Of a DNA stretch of 64,000 bases, positions 32,836 through 44,400 are shown piece after piece; within the stretch, counting starts at the first letter, position 1, and each line of letters begins with the position of its first letter. A model generated the notes under the pieces. It was not told the origin of the DNA and made no database searches. It was given only the letters and a program-made list of their open reading frames with translations. Source of the stretch: Liolophura sinensis (Eukaryota; Mollusca; Polyplacophora; Chitonida; Chitonidae); assembly GCF_032854445.1 (NCBI RefSeq), contig NC_088295.1, forward strand, positions 30,186,470 through 30,250,469, written 5' to 3'. A program made the translations under genes and the position numbers.

Positions 32836-35399
32836 AGGGTTCCATGACTTTATTCACAAAGCAGAAAATGATTCCTCAACATTCATGTACGTCTTGTCCT
32901 CATGTTTGTTGACAACACTACCTGCTGGACAACACTGGAAAAACGCATGAACGCATAATACCACAGTCCTCTATCTTCTGGATGATAAAGTACGACCAAA
33001 CACAAAGCTTATTAGAATGTAAACATGCAAATCTGATGTCAGTGAAAAAAGAGCTAACATATCAGGCCTTTGAGATGTTTAAGGGAAACAAACTTCTCAA
33101 GGCAATGCCACTCAGGTCGACTGACGTGGTATTACAGGCCGACGCTTGACAGTCATGTTTACAGTCATGATATTATACAGTATTACCTGTAACAAAAACG
33201 CGTTGACAAAATCTTTATCAGCTGCAGATTTCAAACTTCTCAAAGTAATTGAAGTCCGATGTTTCATATTGCAGAAGCTATGTACTGAGATGGATATGAA
33301 TTTAATTTCATTAACATTTTAAGGAAAAATTTTGAATTTGAATGTAAATTATTTTAGTTCTATAAGGAGATAAATATCACCATTTCCCTTCCACAGATAA
33401 ATTAAACAATTTAAACAGATCATCAAAGTCTTGGGCAAAACTGTCTTAGAAAACGCTTTACGTTATCACTGTGATCAGAAATAGGCTTTGTTGCATTTCA
33501 CTGGAACAACCTGAAAGAGTGCTGCGTGACTTGCTGCAAGTTCATCCTCAGTATCTGATTTGCGCTCATTTGAAACAAACACATAGGTACTAATTCCTAC
33601 CACAAATGTATCCGGGCAATAAATCATGTGCATTTAAACTGCTGCTGTCTCTAATACACTATCTTTAGGCAATCCCTGCAACACTTAGCCCACAACAAAT
33701 CACATGGCATCATTTCCATGCCTTCAAATTGAGAGGTTTGTGCGTTCTTAACAAATGTCACACACTACAGTTGGACTGTTATATGCGCATTCCCCTTGAT
33801 AATGGCAAAGGTCCGATCCGTCTTGTATTATATACCGCTTTGAATTCTTGAAGGTAACAGCTATTCTTTACTTCCATTATGTAGCAGAGTCGCCATTTCT
33901 TATGGCTTCCGATTTCAGTTTGATATAACCCTGGGACCGTCGTCAACACCTTGACAAAAAGCTTTGGGGTATCCGAATTTCATACGCACTACTATCGTTT
34001 TGACGACATGTATCAGCGAAGGCTAATGAAACAGGGAACTCTCTCCAGAGTGCTACATGATTTTCTTCTTACTTCCTTAGGAAAGACGGAATTGAAATCT
34101 ATATATCCTGACGACTATAGAAACTGAATTAACCAGCTTATACCTGTACTTTGCAATGCGTAGAATGAAGCATTTTTAAATGGTGTCCGTGGATAATTAG
34201 TTATTTGCAACCGATTAAAATCTTCAGCCCCGACCTATCAGCGCACAATCTCTGACAACTGAAGTATAAGTCGACGAGCTAGGTTTAGTTACTTAAATGC
34301 ATGTTTTTTATTTTTAAAAAGTCATATTATTTCTCATTCATATAATGTCACAGATTTACGTTTAAAAAATAAAGAATTAATAAAGAGTTATGAGCGTTTC
34401 TTACATATACATCAAAAATATACCAAAGCATTTGTCTTAATAGTTGACGCAAACTCTCATGTAAAAAGATGTGGTTATTTTTTTTACATGCTCACGGGTC
34501 GTGTGGCGGAGCAAACTTTAAGCCTAGCAGTAAACTTCTTGTGTTATAAAGTACCTATATTAGGACAGATAAAAGCCTTCAGTCATCTTCCTTCACTGCG
34601 AATTTCCGTCGGTTATTGCATCTGCAAAATAGCAGCCATTCCATGCTGTGCCGAAGTCACCAAGAATGTATATTACGTAAACATAGGTATGAAAACAGTG
34701 AGTGGTTTTCCCGCGTTATCAGACTCTGTTAGGAATAAGAGGATGTGCGGAAGTTAAGGGTGACCCATACATTTTCTTGACGGGGTATGAAAAACGCCCA
34801 GATTACCATCCAAACGTCGCTTCTTTGCGGGAACAACAAGACGTAGCACCTGACTGTTTAGTCATGATAAGGCCCTACCAACCAAATATCCATTATAGAT
34901 TATTCATGACATACTAAAATGCCGTATATTGATTTTGCTCAAATATCTGCTGCCTTTGGCAAGGTGAATGTGGATCGTCCCGTCTGATATAAACTGCCTG
35001 CTATTCGCCCTGCTTTTCCATCGTTAAAGAAATGGCTTTAAGACACTAAGTAAGTCTAACGAGGTGCGATGTTCGGCATTCTCGTTTGTACCCCGGAAGG
35101 TTTATTTCGTTAAGAAGCAATAAAGGATATTCCGGTCCCTCCGAGTACTAAGTGTCCTCTAACTTTGAATGCCACATGGAATGTACAGAGAAAAAAAGGG
35201 GCTCATATATAAAAGTTTTAAGTATTTTAATTTGAAAATATACACCCAGACATTCAGCTTGATAACTTCGTTAGTGAATAAAGGTGCTAGTCATCATAAA
35301 GACGAATAATACACGTATAGCCGTTGAGGCGAACACACATTAGAGCTGGAGGACCTTGATAGGGCCTTGCTATAACAACTAACTAAGGGGGAATCTGCC
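32836..35399. other. No supported gene; contains a 23-bp exact repeat
   Basis: AT-rich, especially 34,290-34,480. TTATAGATTATTCATGACAT followed by ACT at 34,893-34,915 is repeated exactly at 35,641-35,663. No coding domain was recognised. Confidence 0.5.
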
Positions 35400-35665
35400 C
35401 ACAAGGCTATGTCTCAGAATGATCAATGTGGACACCGTTTAGTAATATCAGGGGACCAATCCGGAATCTGTCAATTAGACTCTAAGCCTAACGCGTACAT
35501 TACTGAGTAAAAATTGAAAAGCACTTTTCTGGTCCATCCAACTGTGCGATGACTAGTAAGTCATCGCATAAGGCAATCACTTACCCCCTGGAACGATTTC
35601 TCTGCTTCCCAATTATATGATCTAACAAGATTGGCTGGGCTTATAGATTATTCATGACATACTTA
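35400..35665 (-). repeat. Inverted partner of the 13.80-14.06 kb repeat
   Basis: TAATATCAGGGGACCAATCC at 35,443-35,462 is the exact reverse complement of the block at 14,004-14,023. Neighbouring blocks match in order (see 13,800). The repeat may extend left towards 35,340. Confidence 0.75.
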
Positions 35666-38470
35666 CCACGGAAACGAGGTAAACTAACAGTGATTGCTTC
35701 GTGGAACTCTTTTTTTTTTTACAACCTTCTACAAGTTCTAATTCGACACTGGTCGTTTAAAAGATAGGTTTTAGAACAGAAAAAGCTCCAAGTGTACTTT
35801 TGACTTTATACAAAGTATAAATGAAAGGTAGATATGGACAATACTTTTATACAATTCTCGTTTTTTACGGGTCTCAGAAGAACGATTATTCTCACAACAC
35901 TGGTTAAGTCCACATTTGGTTTATTCCATGACTTGTTAAGTAGCCAACCCCCAACCCCCCCCCCCCAAAGTCGTGTATTTTTCCAGTATACAAAACAATA
36001 TTAAATACAGTGCTACACATTTCGCATGAAATCGAGAGCTGTGTACTGCTCTTAACAGTTAAAAGGATTCATTATCATTAAGTTATAATATTGCAGATTG
36101 AATTAATAAGTAACCAGTGCTTATCACGTGAAAAATTAAACTGGATGCAGAATTGGCTGTGCCAAAGAAAACGTAAGAACTTTGTAGCTCAAAAAAAGTT
36201 CAATTGCATGGACGGACTGTCATATTTTAATTCTCACGAGACCTTCTCAATGTCTCACATTCATTTTTTCGAACTATAACTGCTTTAGCGAGGGAAGTCA
36301 GCAAGTACACAGGTTAGATTTGACATCATGCAAGGTCAGCGAAAGTATATCCTTAAAAGCATATCATGCTGGTCTATGTGAGAAATTTAATAAAAACCTA
36401 ATAACATACGAAACATACAGGTGTCGACAGCAAGGGCGAAACGTACTACATAACTGATCAATAATTATTTGAATATACCAGGAAATGTTCGAGACATTAT
36501 TACCAGCCCAGCATACCTCTTAACTATTTTCAGTTATTCCGTAAACTCTTCACGGTTAGGAAATGTGACACCAAAACAGAAAATTTTACCTACCCAGTCC
36601 CCTCCTTCAAAAGAAGTAGAAACTTGAGTCATAAAGTTTCAGACCTTGATAATAAAATCCTTTCAGATATTATGCTTTGGGTCTTCAAGAAATTGCACGA
36701 TAATGTAAACCATTTTGCGATAGCTTTCAGGTTCTTCAGAAAGCTATTACTGTTATTAGGGTTTAGAAAGAACTTCTTGTTTTTTTATTTTTTTTTTTAT
36801 TTCGAAATGTCCGTATTCCCAAGGCTAAGCCATAGACGTTCTCTTGTGAAGAACTGTGGAAGCACTTTTCTCATTTCTGAAGGGTAATGCATAGAAATCG
36901 CGGACAAATGAGCAATATTTGCAGCCCAAGAGCCACAATATGTGGGAGATGTAAGAAAAAAAAGCGACGATAAAGACAACATAAAGGTCAGTCTTTGTTG
37001 CAAACCGATGCCTTCAAGCTACGGAATTTAGCGGAAATGGGCATTCTCTTTGCTATATTGTCTATTTCCCCAAATAGCCAAAATTAAACCTAAAATATAC
37101 TAGTTGTAAGTTAAATCTGTTTTACAAAAACAAGTGCGGTGTTACTTTTGATGATTACGTAAATAAACGCTGAAATATTAAGTCAACAGAATAGGGATCT
37201 CTTTATTTGCGAATAAAGTTTGTACCTTACTAACAATGGATGAGACTTGCTGGAACAAGGACAGCAGTTTCAGTAAATGTGTTTCAGTCACAAAATAAAC
37301 GAAACATGTTGGCGCTGACTGTGGTTGGAGACGCAACACCATCATACAATCACAGTGCATGAAACTACTGATGTAGAGCCGGAACATGGTAATGGCAAGA
37401 CGTCGAAAGCTATTCATTGGTGGTGTTCCCATTGGAATCTCGCCGTGGCCACATCGTATTAACCACACCACGAAAACAATCCGCCTTAGCAGATGGCCGT
37501 CATTACGGTTTGTTATCCAGTATTTGATCTAATTACCCCGCTCTTCGTCTCACCGTAGCCTGTTACCGGGATCAGGTTCTTCATTATTGATTTCTACCAA
37601 ATCTACGAGCTCGGAAGCGCAAGCCTGGAATATCATTAGATTTGCCAGCAACACATGCTGTCCATAACGTATAATCAAAACCCTCGTCAGTTTCCAGTTA
37701 TGATGCACGGGAACGAAACTGAATGCCGGTGGTTTCAGGAAAGTAAATGGTGTGTCGCACAAAACTCTTTGAAGAGAGATAATCGGTTCTGTCATTTGTG
37801 GGTGTAAGTGACAAAGAGATGTCCAGTAAAGTTTTGTATAGCACATGGCAACTGCCTCACCATCGTTTTGCCAAGGAAAGAGAACTGTAGGTAAAATGTC
37901 ATGTTGTGATGTCACTTGTGAGACGGCAAACCGAGAAATGTTAAATACATAGACAACTTCCTTTGATATATGTCTTGTTACATAGTTTGCAAAACAGAAC
38001 AGCGGGGTGTGTACACCAACTGAATATGCTTAAATGTTTATCGAGGCATTCGCGGCATCAGTTACGAATAGGTGTGTTTAAATATTACAGAGTATTGGAC
38101 AATGGATGGTATTACTCAAACAAAGAAATGACCCACCCGTACGCCTAAGGTTTTACATCAAGATGGTTGTCAAATGCCTGACAGGGTGGGGCATGCTTTA
38201 CTGCTAAAATGTGAGCATGGTCATGTATGTGGAGTGAATCTGAGTAAGTGGTAAAATATCGACCAAATAATATACAAGCAGTTTGTTATTATTCCACTAG
38301 CTTGGCAGAAATGAAGACAGACAGCACAAATCAGTAGGCCGTCTCCACTAGGTCACTAACCATTGTTCTTCATCTTTACGTAACTGTTATCTGGACATTC
38401 GAAAAATGCCTTGGCAGCAGATGGGGTTTATCTTTAAGGTATACTAAGTGTTCCCTATTTGAAATACATG
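35666..38470. other. No supported gene; C-rich run at 35.95 kb
   Basis: A C-rich run lies at about 35,946-35,967 and T-rich runs at 35,709 and 36,780. Minus-strand frames at 37,178-37,471 (97 residues) and 37,550-37,915 (121 residues) are the longest, but neither shows a motif or splice context that I recognise. Confidence 0.45.
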
Positions 38471-38962
38471 ACTACAAGACTGCCGATGTCAAAGTGTAAA
38501 GCATTCCACGACTACAAGACTGCCTATGTCAAAATGTAAAGCATTCCACGACTACAAGACTGCCTATGTCCAAACGTAAAGCATTCTATGACTACAAGAC
38601 TGCCTATGTCAAAATGTAAAGCATTCCATGACTACAAGACTGCCGATGTCAAAATGTAAAGCATTCCATTACTACAAGACTGCCTATGTCAAAATGTAAA
38701 GCATTCCATGACTACAAGACTGCCGATATCACAATGTAAAGCATTCCATGACTACAAGACTGCCGATGTCAAAATGTAAAGCATTCCATGACTACAAGAC
38801 TGCCTATGTCAAAATGTAAAGCATTCTATGAGTACAAGACTGCCGATATCAAAATGTAAAGCATTCCACGACTACAAGACTGCCTATGTCAAAATGTAAA
38901 GCATTCCATGACTACAAGACTGCCAATGTCAAAATGTAAAGCATTCCATGGCTACAAGGATG
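38471..38962 (+). repeat. 40-bp satellite, 12 copies plus a partial one
   Basis: The unit is ACTACAAGACTGCCTATGTC followed by AAAATGTAAAGCATTCCATG. Copies start every 40 bp, at 38,471, 38,511 and so on to 38,911; a partial unit starts at 38,951. Length is constant with no indels. Variation is concentrated at a few sites: CCTATGTC, CCGATGTC, CCGATATC or CCAATGTC; and CCATG, CCACG, CTATG or CCATT. Confidence 0.98.
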
Positions 38963-40347
38963 TCTGTCCAGATGCACTATCTTTGCTATTTCACAGTGTG
39001 TCAGAACTGTTTTATCTCAATTCTAAAACATGTCAGTTTCAAAGCAATAAGCAATATGAATGACCGTGGGAATTCTTAAAGGTACCTTGTTTTGCGAGCT
39101 GGACACAGCTATAGCTTCTACTATAGCAATATATGTCTCCTTTTCTGAGTGTATTCGCTGATGTTAGATTTACTATGATTTCGATACCTGAATGTTTTTA
39201 TTACATTAAGCAATCTGTTTTGTAACAATTGTGTTGATTAAAATAGTTTGTCACTGCAGTGTCTTCACATTTCACCTGCACATTTTGCAGACACACAGCA
39301 GTACTGGAATAATGGTTTTCTCCAATAAACAATGACTAGAACATACATCTAGGCCCGCTGCGAGAATTCCAGACACCATATACTTCAGTACCAGAAGTAT
39401 TAACGGCTACCTTTTCGTGCTTGTGTATTTAAACCAGATTTTAAAACGCCTGCTTATATTTGTCAACTGTAAGAATGAATTAGGAGTTTGTAGGTTACAG
39501 AACAATGTCTGAAGCAATGATTTAAATCTATATGTCAAAAGAGACATCGGCATACCAGCCGACAAGCACAATGGACTTTCCATGTCAATAAGGACAAGGT
39601 CATTTACCAAAAAAGATACAGTACAAATAGAATACCTTTTATATAGACTATTAATACTGAAATGTTAGAGGCGTAGGAAAAACATAGTCTTTAATGTTCA
39701 ATTTACAAATCATACAAATCACAAGATTGTCGTCTCTGATGTGAGACTACATTTGTATGAAGATTTCTCCAGTGACTTCTTCGATCCAACAATTCCCATA
39801 CACTTTGTGTCGATGGAAGAAACCTTTTGTGATAAAATGACATCTAAAAGTGAACATAGTTGTGAAAATTGCTGAACCGCACCCTAAAGACAAAGCCTCA
39901 ATATAATTTGGTCGGCATCCAAACCTGCCTACAAGTAGAAGATACGGTTGAAAACCACTTACAAAAGACTTTTTCACCTTCTCCAAAATGCGAAATCCTC
40001 TGAATCTGGGGATGGGATTAGAATTAATATTAGACAAAACTATTGGTTTGCACTCGTTGACGTCAAAACAAGTAGTATTTTTACACGGCAGCTTTGGTAG
40101 GCAAGATTTTTTTTTAAGCTGTCTATGATAACATTAATCCAGTTTCGGTTGAACCAAAAGTTGAAATCGATCATGTTTCGCAGTTGGGCATATCATTCAT
40201 TACCGTTTTGTTTTTATATCATAGTATCCAAACACTATTATTGTCCGAGAGTGTGCATGGTATGGTGGGTTGTTTCTTTTCTAAGTTAGATCCCTTTCCT
40301 GTTATTACAATGTTTAAAAATAGAACCGCGTTATTGACCCCTTCGAC
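38963..40347. other. No supported gene
   Basis: No feature was recognised except a perfect TGACGTCA at 40,059-40,066. The minus-strand frame 39,747-40,037 (96 residues) has no known motif. Confidence 0.45.
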
Positions 40348-40372
40348 TGACGTCATTCGGTGATTTATAAAA
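40348..40372 (+). promoter_or_regulatory. CRE plus TATA-box arrangement, candidate core promoter
   Basis: A perfect palindromic cAMP-response element TGACGTCA (40,348-40,355) is followed 10 bp later by TATAAAA (40,366-40,372). A second perfect TGACGTCA lies at 40,059. This spacing is typical of CREB-type inducible promoters. Downstream, ATG at 40,405 gives only 5 codons and ATG at 40,440 gives a 31-residue hydrophobic frame. The first tandem unit (A) starts about 0.5 kb downstream. Function is inferred from motifs only. Confidence 0.3.
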
Positions 40373-41991
40373 TACAACCTGGCATCTGACACGCCCACAT
40401 CTACATGAAAGCATATGTTTAAACCCCTGTAATTTACTCATGGCGTTATTTTTTCAGCATACTTCTTTAAGGTTAGCTGACCAGATTATTTGTTTCATTT
40501 TGGACCTTTACATCTTTTTAGGACGCAATTCCTGATTGTGAACACACGCTAGGAACATGAACGTATTTAGTCATAAGTGAATGTGTGGCAATTCTATAAT
40601 TAAACAAATCATGCCGGTTTGCAGAAACCGTCCAGCTGATAACACACTAAGCAAAGGTTCTTTCCATGTTGATTATATACTAGTACTGGGCTGCTATAGC
40701 AAAATCGGCGAAGACGTTCTCGAAGCAATTTTCGTATCTAGTAGACATTAGATGACTGAAGTCCCCTAGACAATGGCACGACGTCAAGCTGTGCTCCATT
40801 TGCTGTTGTGCATATAGATGGTTGTCGCTATTGGGATGGAACATGTACCACGTCTCACGGGAACATGTATGCAAACGATTTCATTTAGACTGTTTGACTC
40901 AGTAATCACAGCGTGCAATAATGGTCGTATTTTAATTTAAGCTATTAGCCAGGAAACAAAATATTCAAACAATGTAGAACGAAATTTGACTGTATGTGCT
41001 TTCGTATAGAATACTAGTAATCCATTACAAATTATCATCTTTAAAACATAGTCAACATTATATGAATAGTTATTCGTGATTATGAACGATGTTTGACAGT
41101 TTTTAAGAAAGTTAAATTGTACTTGACATATTCCAGTACATTTAAGCTTCTCTAACTAGCTCTATTTGACCTCTATTTCAAAAACCTGCCTAGACTCAGT
41201 AAATCTTATTTACCTCCGCTGCGTGTGTTTACATGGCGTCAGATGGTGGCAAACAGTTTCTGCTTATTTCGAATATGTCACGAAACGATCCTGCCAAAAG
41301 TAACCGTCAAAATAATGTTTGTTTACCGCGGTACAAACAGATTTTACCGGCTGATATTAATAAATCACACATAGGGCACGCAAAACTGCACATACATAGT
41401 GAAGCCTTTTCCTGCTCAGATGATAGTGGTGAAATTGCTTTTATATATTCACAAGAAAAAATCCCTAAATAGGCTGCATAATTTGGCAAATAACTTGCCT
41501 CGAAAGATTCCTCAGCCGGTTAAGGTGTTGCATAACCAATATCCCTGGTGGCTTATTGTGATTAACCCAATCTACAGGGGAAATGAGACACCGCCATACA
41601 GTTTTTTGTTGTTGGTGGAATAACAGGCATTAACACAGATTTAGCTGACTCTCGAAAAGCAAGCTATATCGGCTAACACTTAAAATGTAACTTCTTTTTT
41701 TCAGTGCACGTTTGTCAGCTGTTATGTTCACCATACCACCAGTATGGCTGCACTAGTACGCTTTTCGGGAAATCAGTAATGCATTCAACGATGTTATGTG
41801 TGCATTACGACAAGACGAACGGTGACACTAATTTCATATCAATAACTGTACGTTAATGTGCAGTGTTAAAGTATACAGTGAAAAACCTACGGCCACGGTA
41901 AGTCAAAAATCAGGGCACAATGTAGCCAAGCCACTTGACAAAGACCTTTACAATTAGATTTAATGTTCCACGAAACCGTAACTGCTTTGAA

Positions 41992-42216
41992 ATGATTATG
42001 GAGAAAGCTAAAAGAGTTAGCTACCTCAAAGCAGTGTTATGTTTGCTCTTGTTTATCTTTCTTTATTTGTCATATGAGCCAAACGTCTTAAGACATGGGA
42101 CAGTCTTACTAATACTCGAAAATGGGAAATATGACACCAAATTCAGTATTCATAGTCTCAAATATTCAAATGAATGGTCTACTCTTTTCCTCACTTTTGT
42201 GATGATTTATTCCTAG
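41992..42216 (+). CDS. Candidate signal-anchor exon or small membrane protein (weak)
   Basis: ATG at 41,992 (or the in-frame Met at 41,998) opens 74 residues: a short basic segment (MEKAKRVSYLK), a strong hydrophobic run (AVLCLLLFIFLYLSY), then a polar tail to a stop at 42,214. This is the layout of a type II membrane protein N-terminus such as Golgi glycosyltransferases or sulfotransferases, or of a secreted protein. Unit B keeps the following region (GCCAAACGTCTTAAG and onward at 46,754) but its hydrophobic part is not recognisable, and a SINE-head-like insert is close by. No catalytic domain is seen downstream. Confidence 0.25.
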   Translation: MIMEKAKRVSYLKAVLCLLLFIFLYLSYEPNVLRHGTVLLILENGKYDTKFSIHSLKYSNEWSTLFLTFVMIYS

Positions 42217-42244
42217 TACTCGAGTTTCTTCCAACCATAAAGTA

Positions 42245-42478
42245 TTTATTTATTTATTTGATTGGTGTTTTACGCCGTACTCAAGAATATTTCACTTATA
42301 CGATGGCGGCCAGCATTATGGTGGGTGGAAACCGGGCATAGTCCGGGGGAAACCCACGACCATCTGCAGGTTGCTGGCAGACCTTCCCACGTACGGTCGG
42401 AGAGGAAGCCAGCATGAGCTGGACTTGAACTCACAGCGACCGCATTGGTGAGAGACTCCTGGGTCATTACGCTGCGCT
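42245..42478 (-). mobile_element. SINE (minus), 5'-truncated, 12-bp target duplication
   Basis: Exact target duplication AACCATAAAGTA at 42,233-42,244 and 42,479-42,490. The 3' tail (TTTA)n and GATTGGTGTTTTACGCCGTA lie at the left, the B-box region with TGAGTTCAAGTCCAGCTCAT (complement) to the right. The first tRNA-like bases, including the A box, are missing, although the duplication is intact. This indicates truncation at the time of insertion. The SINE is specific to unit A. Confidence 0.95.
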
Positions 42479-42573
42479 AACCATAAAGTAAGATTTCGTA
42501 TGAGTGAAATATTCTTGAATGCAGCAATAAACACCGAACAAATCAATATTATATATGCATCTTATTTTCGTGA

Positions 42574-42652
42574 CGAATGAAAGAGAGATTATGGTTTAAT
42601 GTCATTCGAAAATGCTGCAGCCATTTTGTTATGCAGTTGGCGATTTACAACC
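42574..42652 (-). mobile_element. Possible (GAAT)n-family SINE remnant
   Basis: GACGAATGAAAGAGAGATTA, TGGTTTAATGTCATTCG and GCAGCCATTTTGTTATGCAG follow the layout of 2,814 and 10,550, weakly. Confidence 0.35.
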
Positions 42653-43685
42653 TGTGATTTTTTGAAAAGTATGATTCTTGTTCATTTTTATTATAAACCT
42701 ATACATTCTACAAAACCAGTGAGTAGCTTCGACCCATTTAGCTTCTTATCACTGACTTTCAAACTTATTTCCTTTTGCTCAAGTTCTGACTAGTATATAA
42801 TATCAAATGTCAACAAAAAAAGTAAACTTTACCTATGTTTTGATTTTTCAGCTATAATCAATGCCAAATGTTGTCGGCAAATGCGTGTCTCTCTTATAAC
42901 ATATCTGCAGGAATCATACGGGATGATCTGACTGAACAGTTTGGTTTACTGAATTATCTACGTGGTAATCCCATGTAATGGTAATGCGTTTCTCGAATCT
43001 TTTCCCAAGAATCTTATTAAATCATCAACCCTCAGACGATAGATAACACAGTGGCAAAAGCGAAGTTCCTACCAAAGATACTTACAATCAACGTACAATT
43101 TGTTGCCAGTAATACTAAGTAAATTAGACTTGAATCTGTCATCAAACTAACTTTTTTCATTGAGACAAGCTTTCACATATTTGTTCTCACAAAATACTGG
43201 ACACGACCACATTGATCGGAATGTATACATAAGTGACTTCTTTGTATTACCGATAGCCCAATCGACCATGCATTCTATGGCCTTTATCATTTACGGCAGA
43301 ACAAGTTTATGTATACTTACATATATAATGAATTAAGGTCATATATCCATCTCAGTCTAACAGCCTTGGTAACGATTACACTATATCGCTTCCTCCTTCT
43401 CTGCTTTTGTGAATAAGCTTCACCACAAATGAATTATTCCAATAAAATACTAATATTATACATGGATTACATGTTTCCTGTTTCGATCCGTGTTTTACAG
43501 GTTCTCTGCAACTAAATTCAAGGATCGTGTCGACCTGTTCCTTCAAAAAGTAGCTTTTTGCCAGCTATGTTGATAGGTAGTAGTATTCTACAGAGATGCC
43601 ATTTGTCGTCAAAGCAGGTATCAGAGAGATCTTTTGTAACTACTTTATACAGCCACACTTGTCAAAGTTTATTACAAGGTCTTGA

Positions 43686-44093
43686 GAAGAGCCAGAGGAG
43701 CTTGACCCTGTGACGTGTGTTGTATTCAAGGGGAAATATGTTTGCTACAATGTAGTCGAAAAACTGTACCGGAAAACCGAGAATTACACTGGAAATCACA
43801 ATTTCAGGGGTCACTACGACACCACGCCCACGTCGATGCAACTCAGCAAAATCTGCAGTAATTCTGATTTCCGAATAACATGCATTTTTCTGTTTAATAC
43901 AAAGAACGAACTGTGGCTATTGCATTGTGTGGGGATTTGTGTTTCAAATTCTACAAAATATGAGATAAAGTTTTCCAAGATGCAAATATCTTTTAATCGT
44001 CTTAAATGCTTCAGTTTAAACCTTTTTAATGAAGATTGGCCCTGGAGCAGCGAAAGTACGTCCAATGTGGCGTTACACCTAAACCAATTCTAA
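43686..44093 (+). other. Candidate exon in unit A, frame conserved in unit B
   Basis: The open frame from 43,686 encodes TCVVFKGKYVCYN (43,713-43,751), then YTGNHNFRGHYDTTPTSMQL and SKIC (to about 43,857), then Cys at the ninth position after that Cys. Unit B keeps the same frame (YTGNHIFRNRYDTTQTSMQL, then NEIC and Cys at the same spacing). Many differences fall at third codon positions (caa/cag, ctc/ctg, tac/tat, tgc/tgt), as expected for a sequence once held by protein-level selection. No family is recognised. The 3' part of the frame, from 43,900, shows no match and is probably not coding. Confidence 0.35.
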
Positions 44094-44269
44094 TGCCACA
44101 CTGGACTACAGTTTTGTCACTTTCTTGCAAAAACTGTCGACGTAAAACCCACTTGAGGTTAATGTAATAGTTGGCTGTATTTTACGTCTATTTTGTTCCT
44201 TTTGTTTCCATGAGATATAAAATCTGGTGATATCCGTTTATGATTTTCAGTTCCAATACATTTACTTTA

Positions 44270-44400
44270 ACTGCCTTGGCAATTTATTTAACTATTCATG
44301 CTCTTACTTAACTGCCAATGGATTTACTTATCTGCTCATGCAGACACTTAACCGCCAGTATGTTCACTAAACGGCCAGTGCATGGACATTTACTTAACAT
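44270..44400. repeat. Degenerate short tandem repeat in unit A
   Basis: Variants of ACTTAACTGCCAATGGATTT (such as ACTTAACCGCCAGTATG and ACTAAACGGCCAGTGCATGG) recur irregularly every 20-30 bp. Confidence 0.4.

Noticed and set aside
37178-37915. Two minus-strand frames of 97 and 121 residues
   Set aside because: No motif, start context or splice signal, and no paralogous copy to test conservation.
38471-38962. CRISPR-like array
   Set aside because: The 40-bp units are contiguous without unique spacers, in an animal-type genome. It is a satellite.
43900-44093. 3' part of the 127-residue frame in unit A
   Set aside because: Not kept in unit B, so probably chance read-through beyond the conserved segment.
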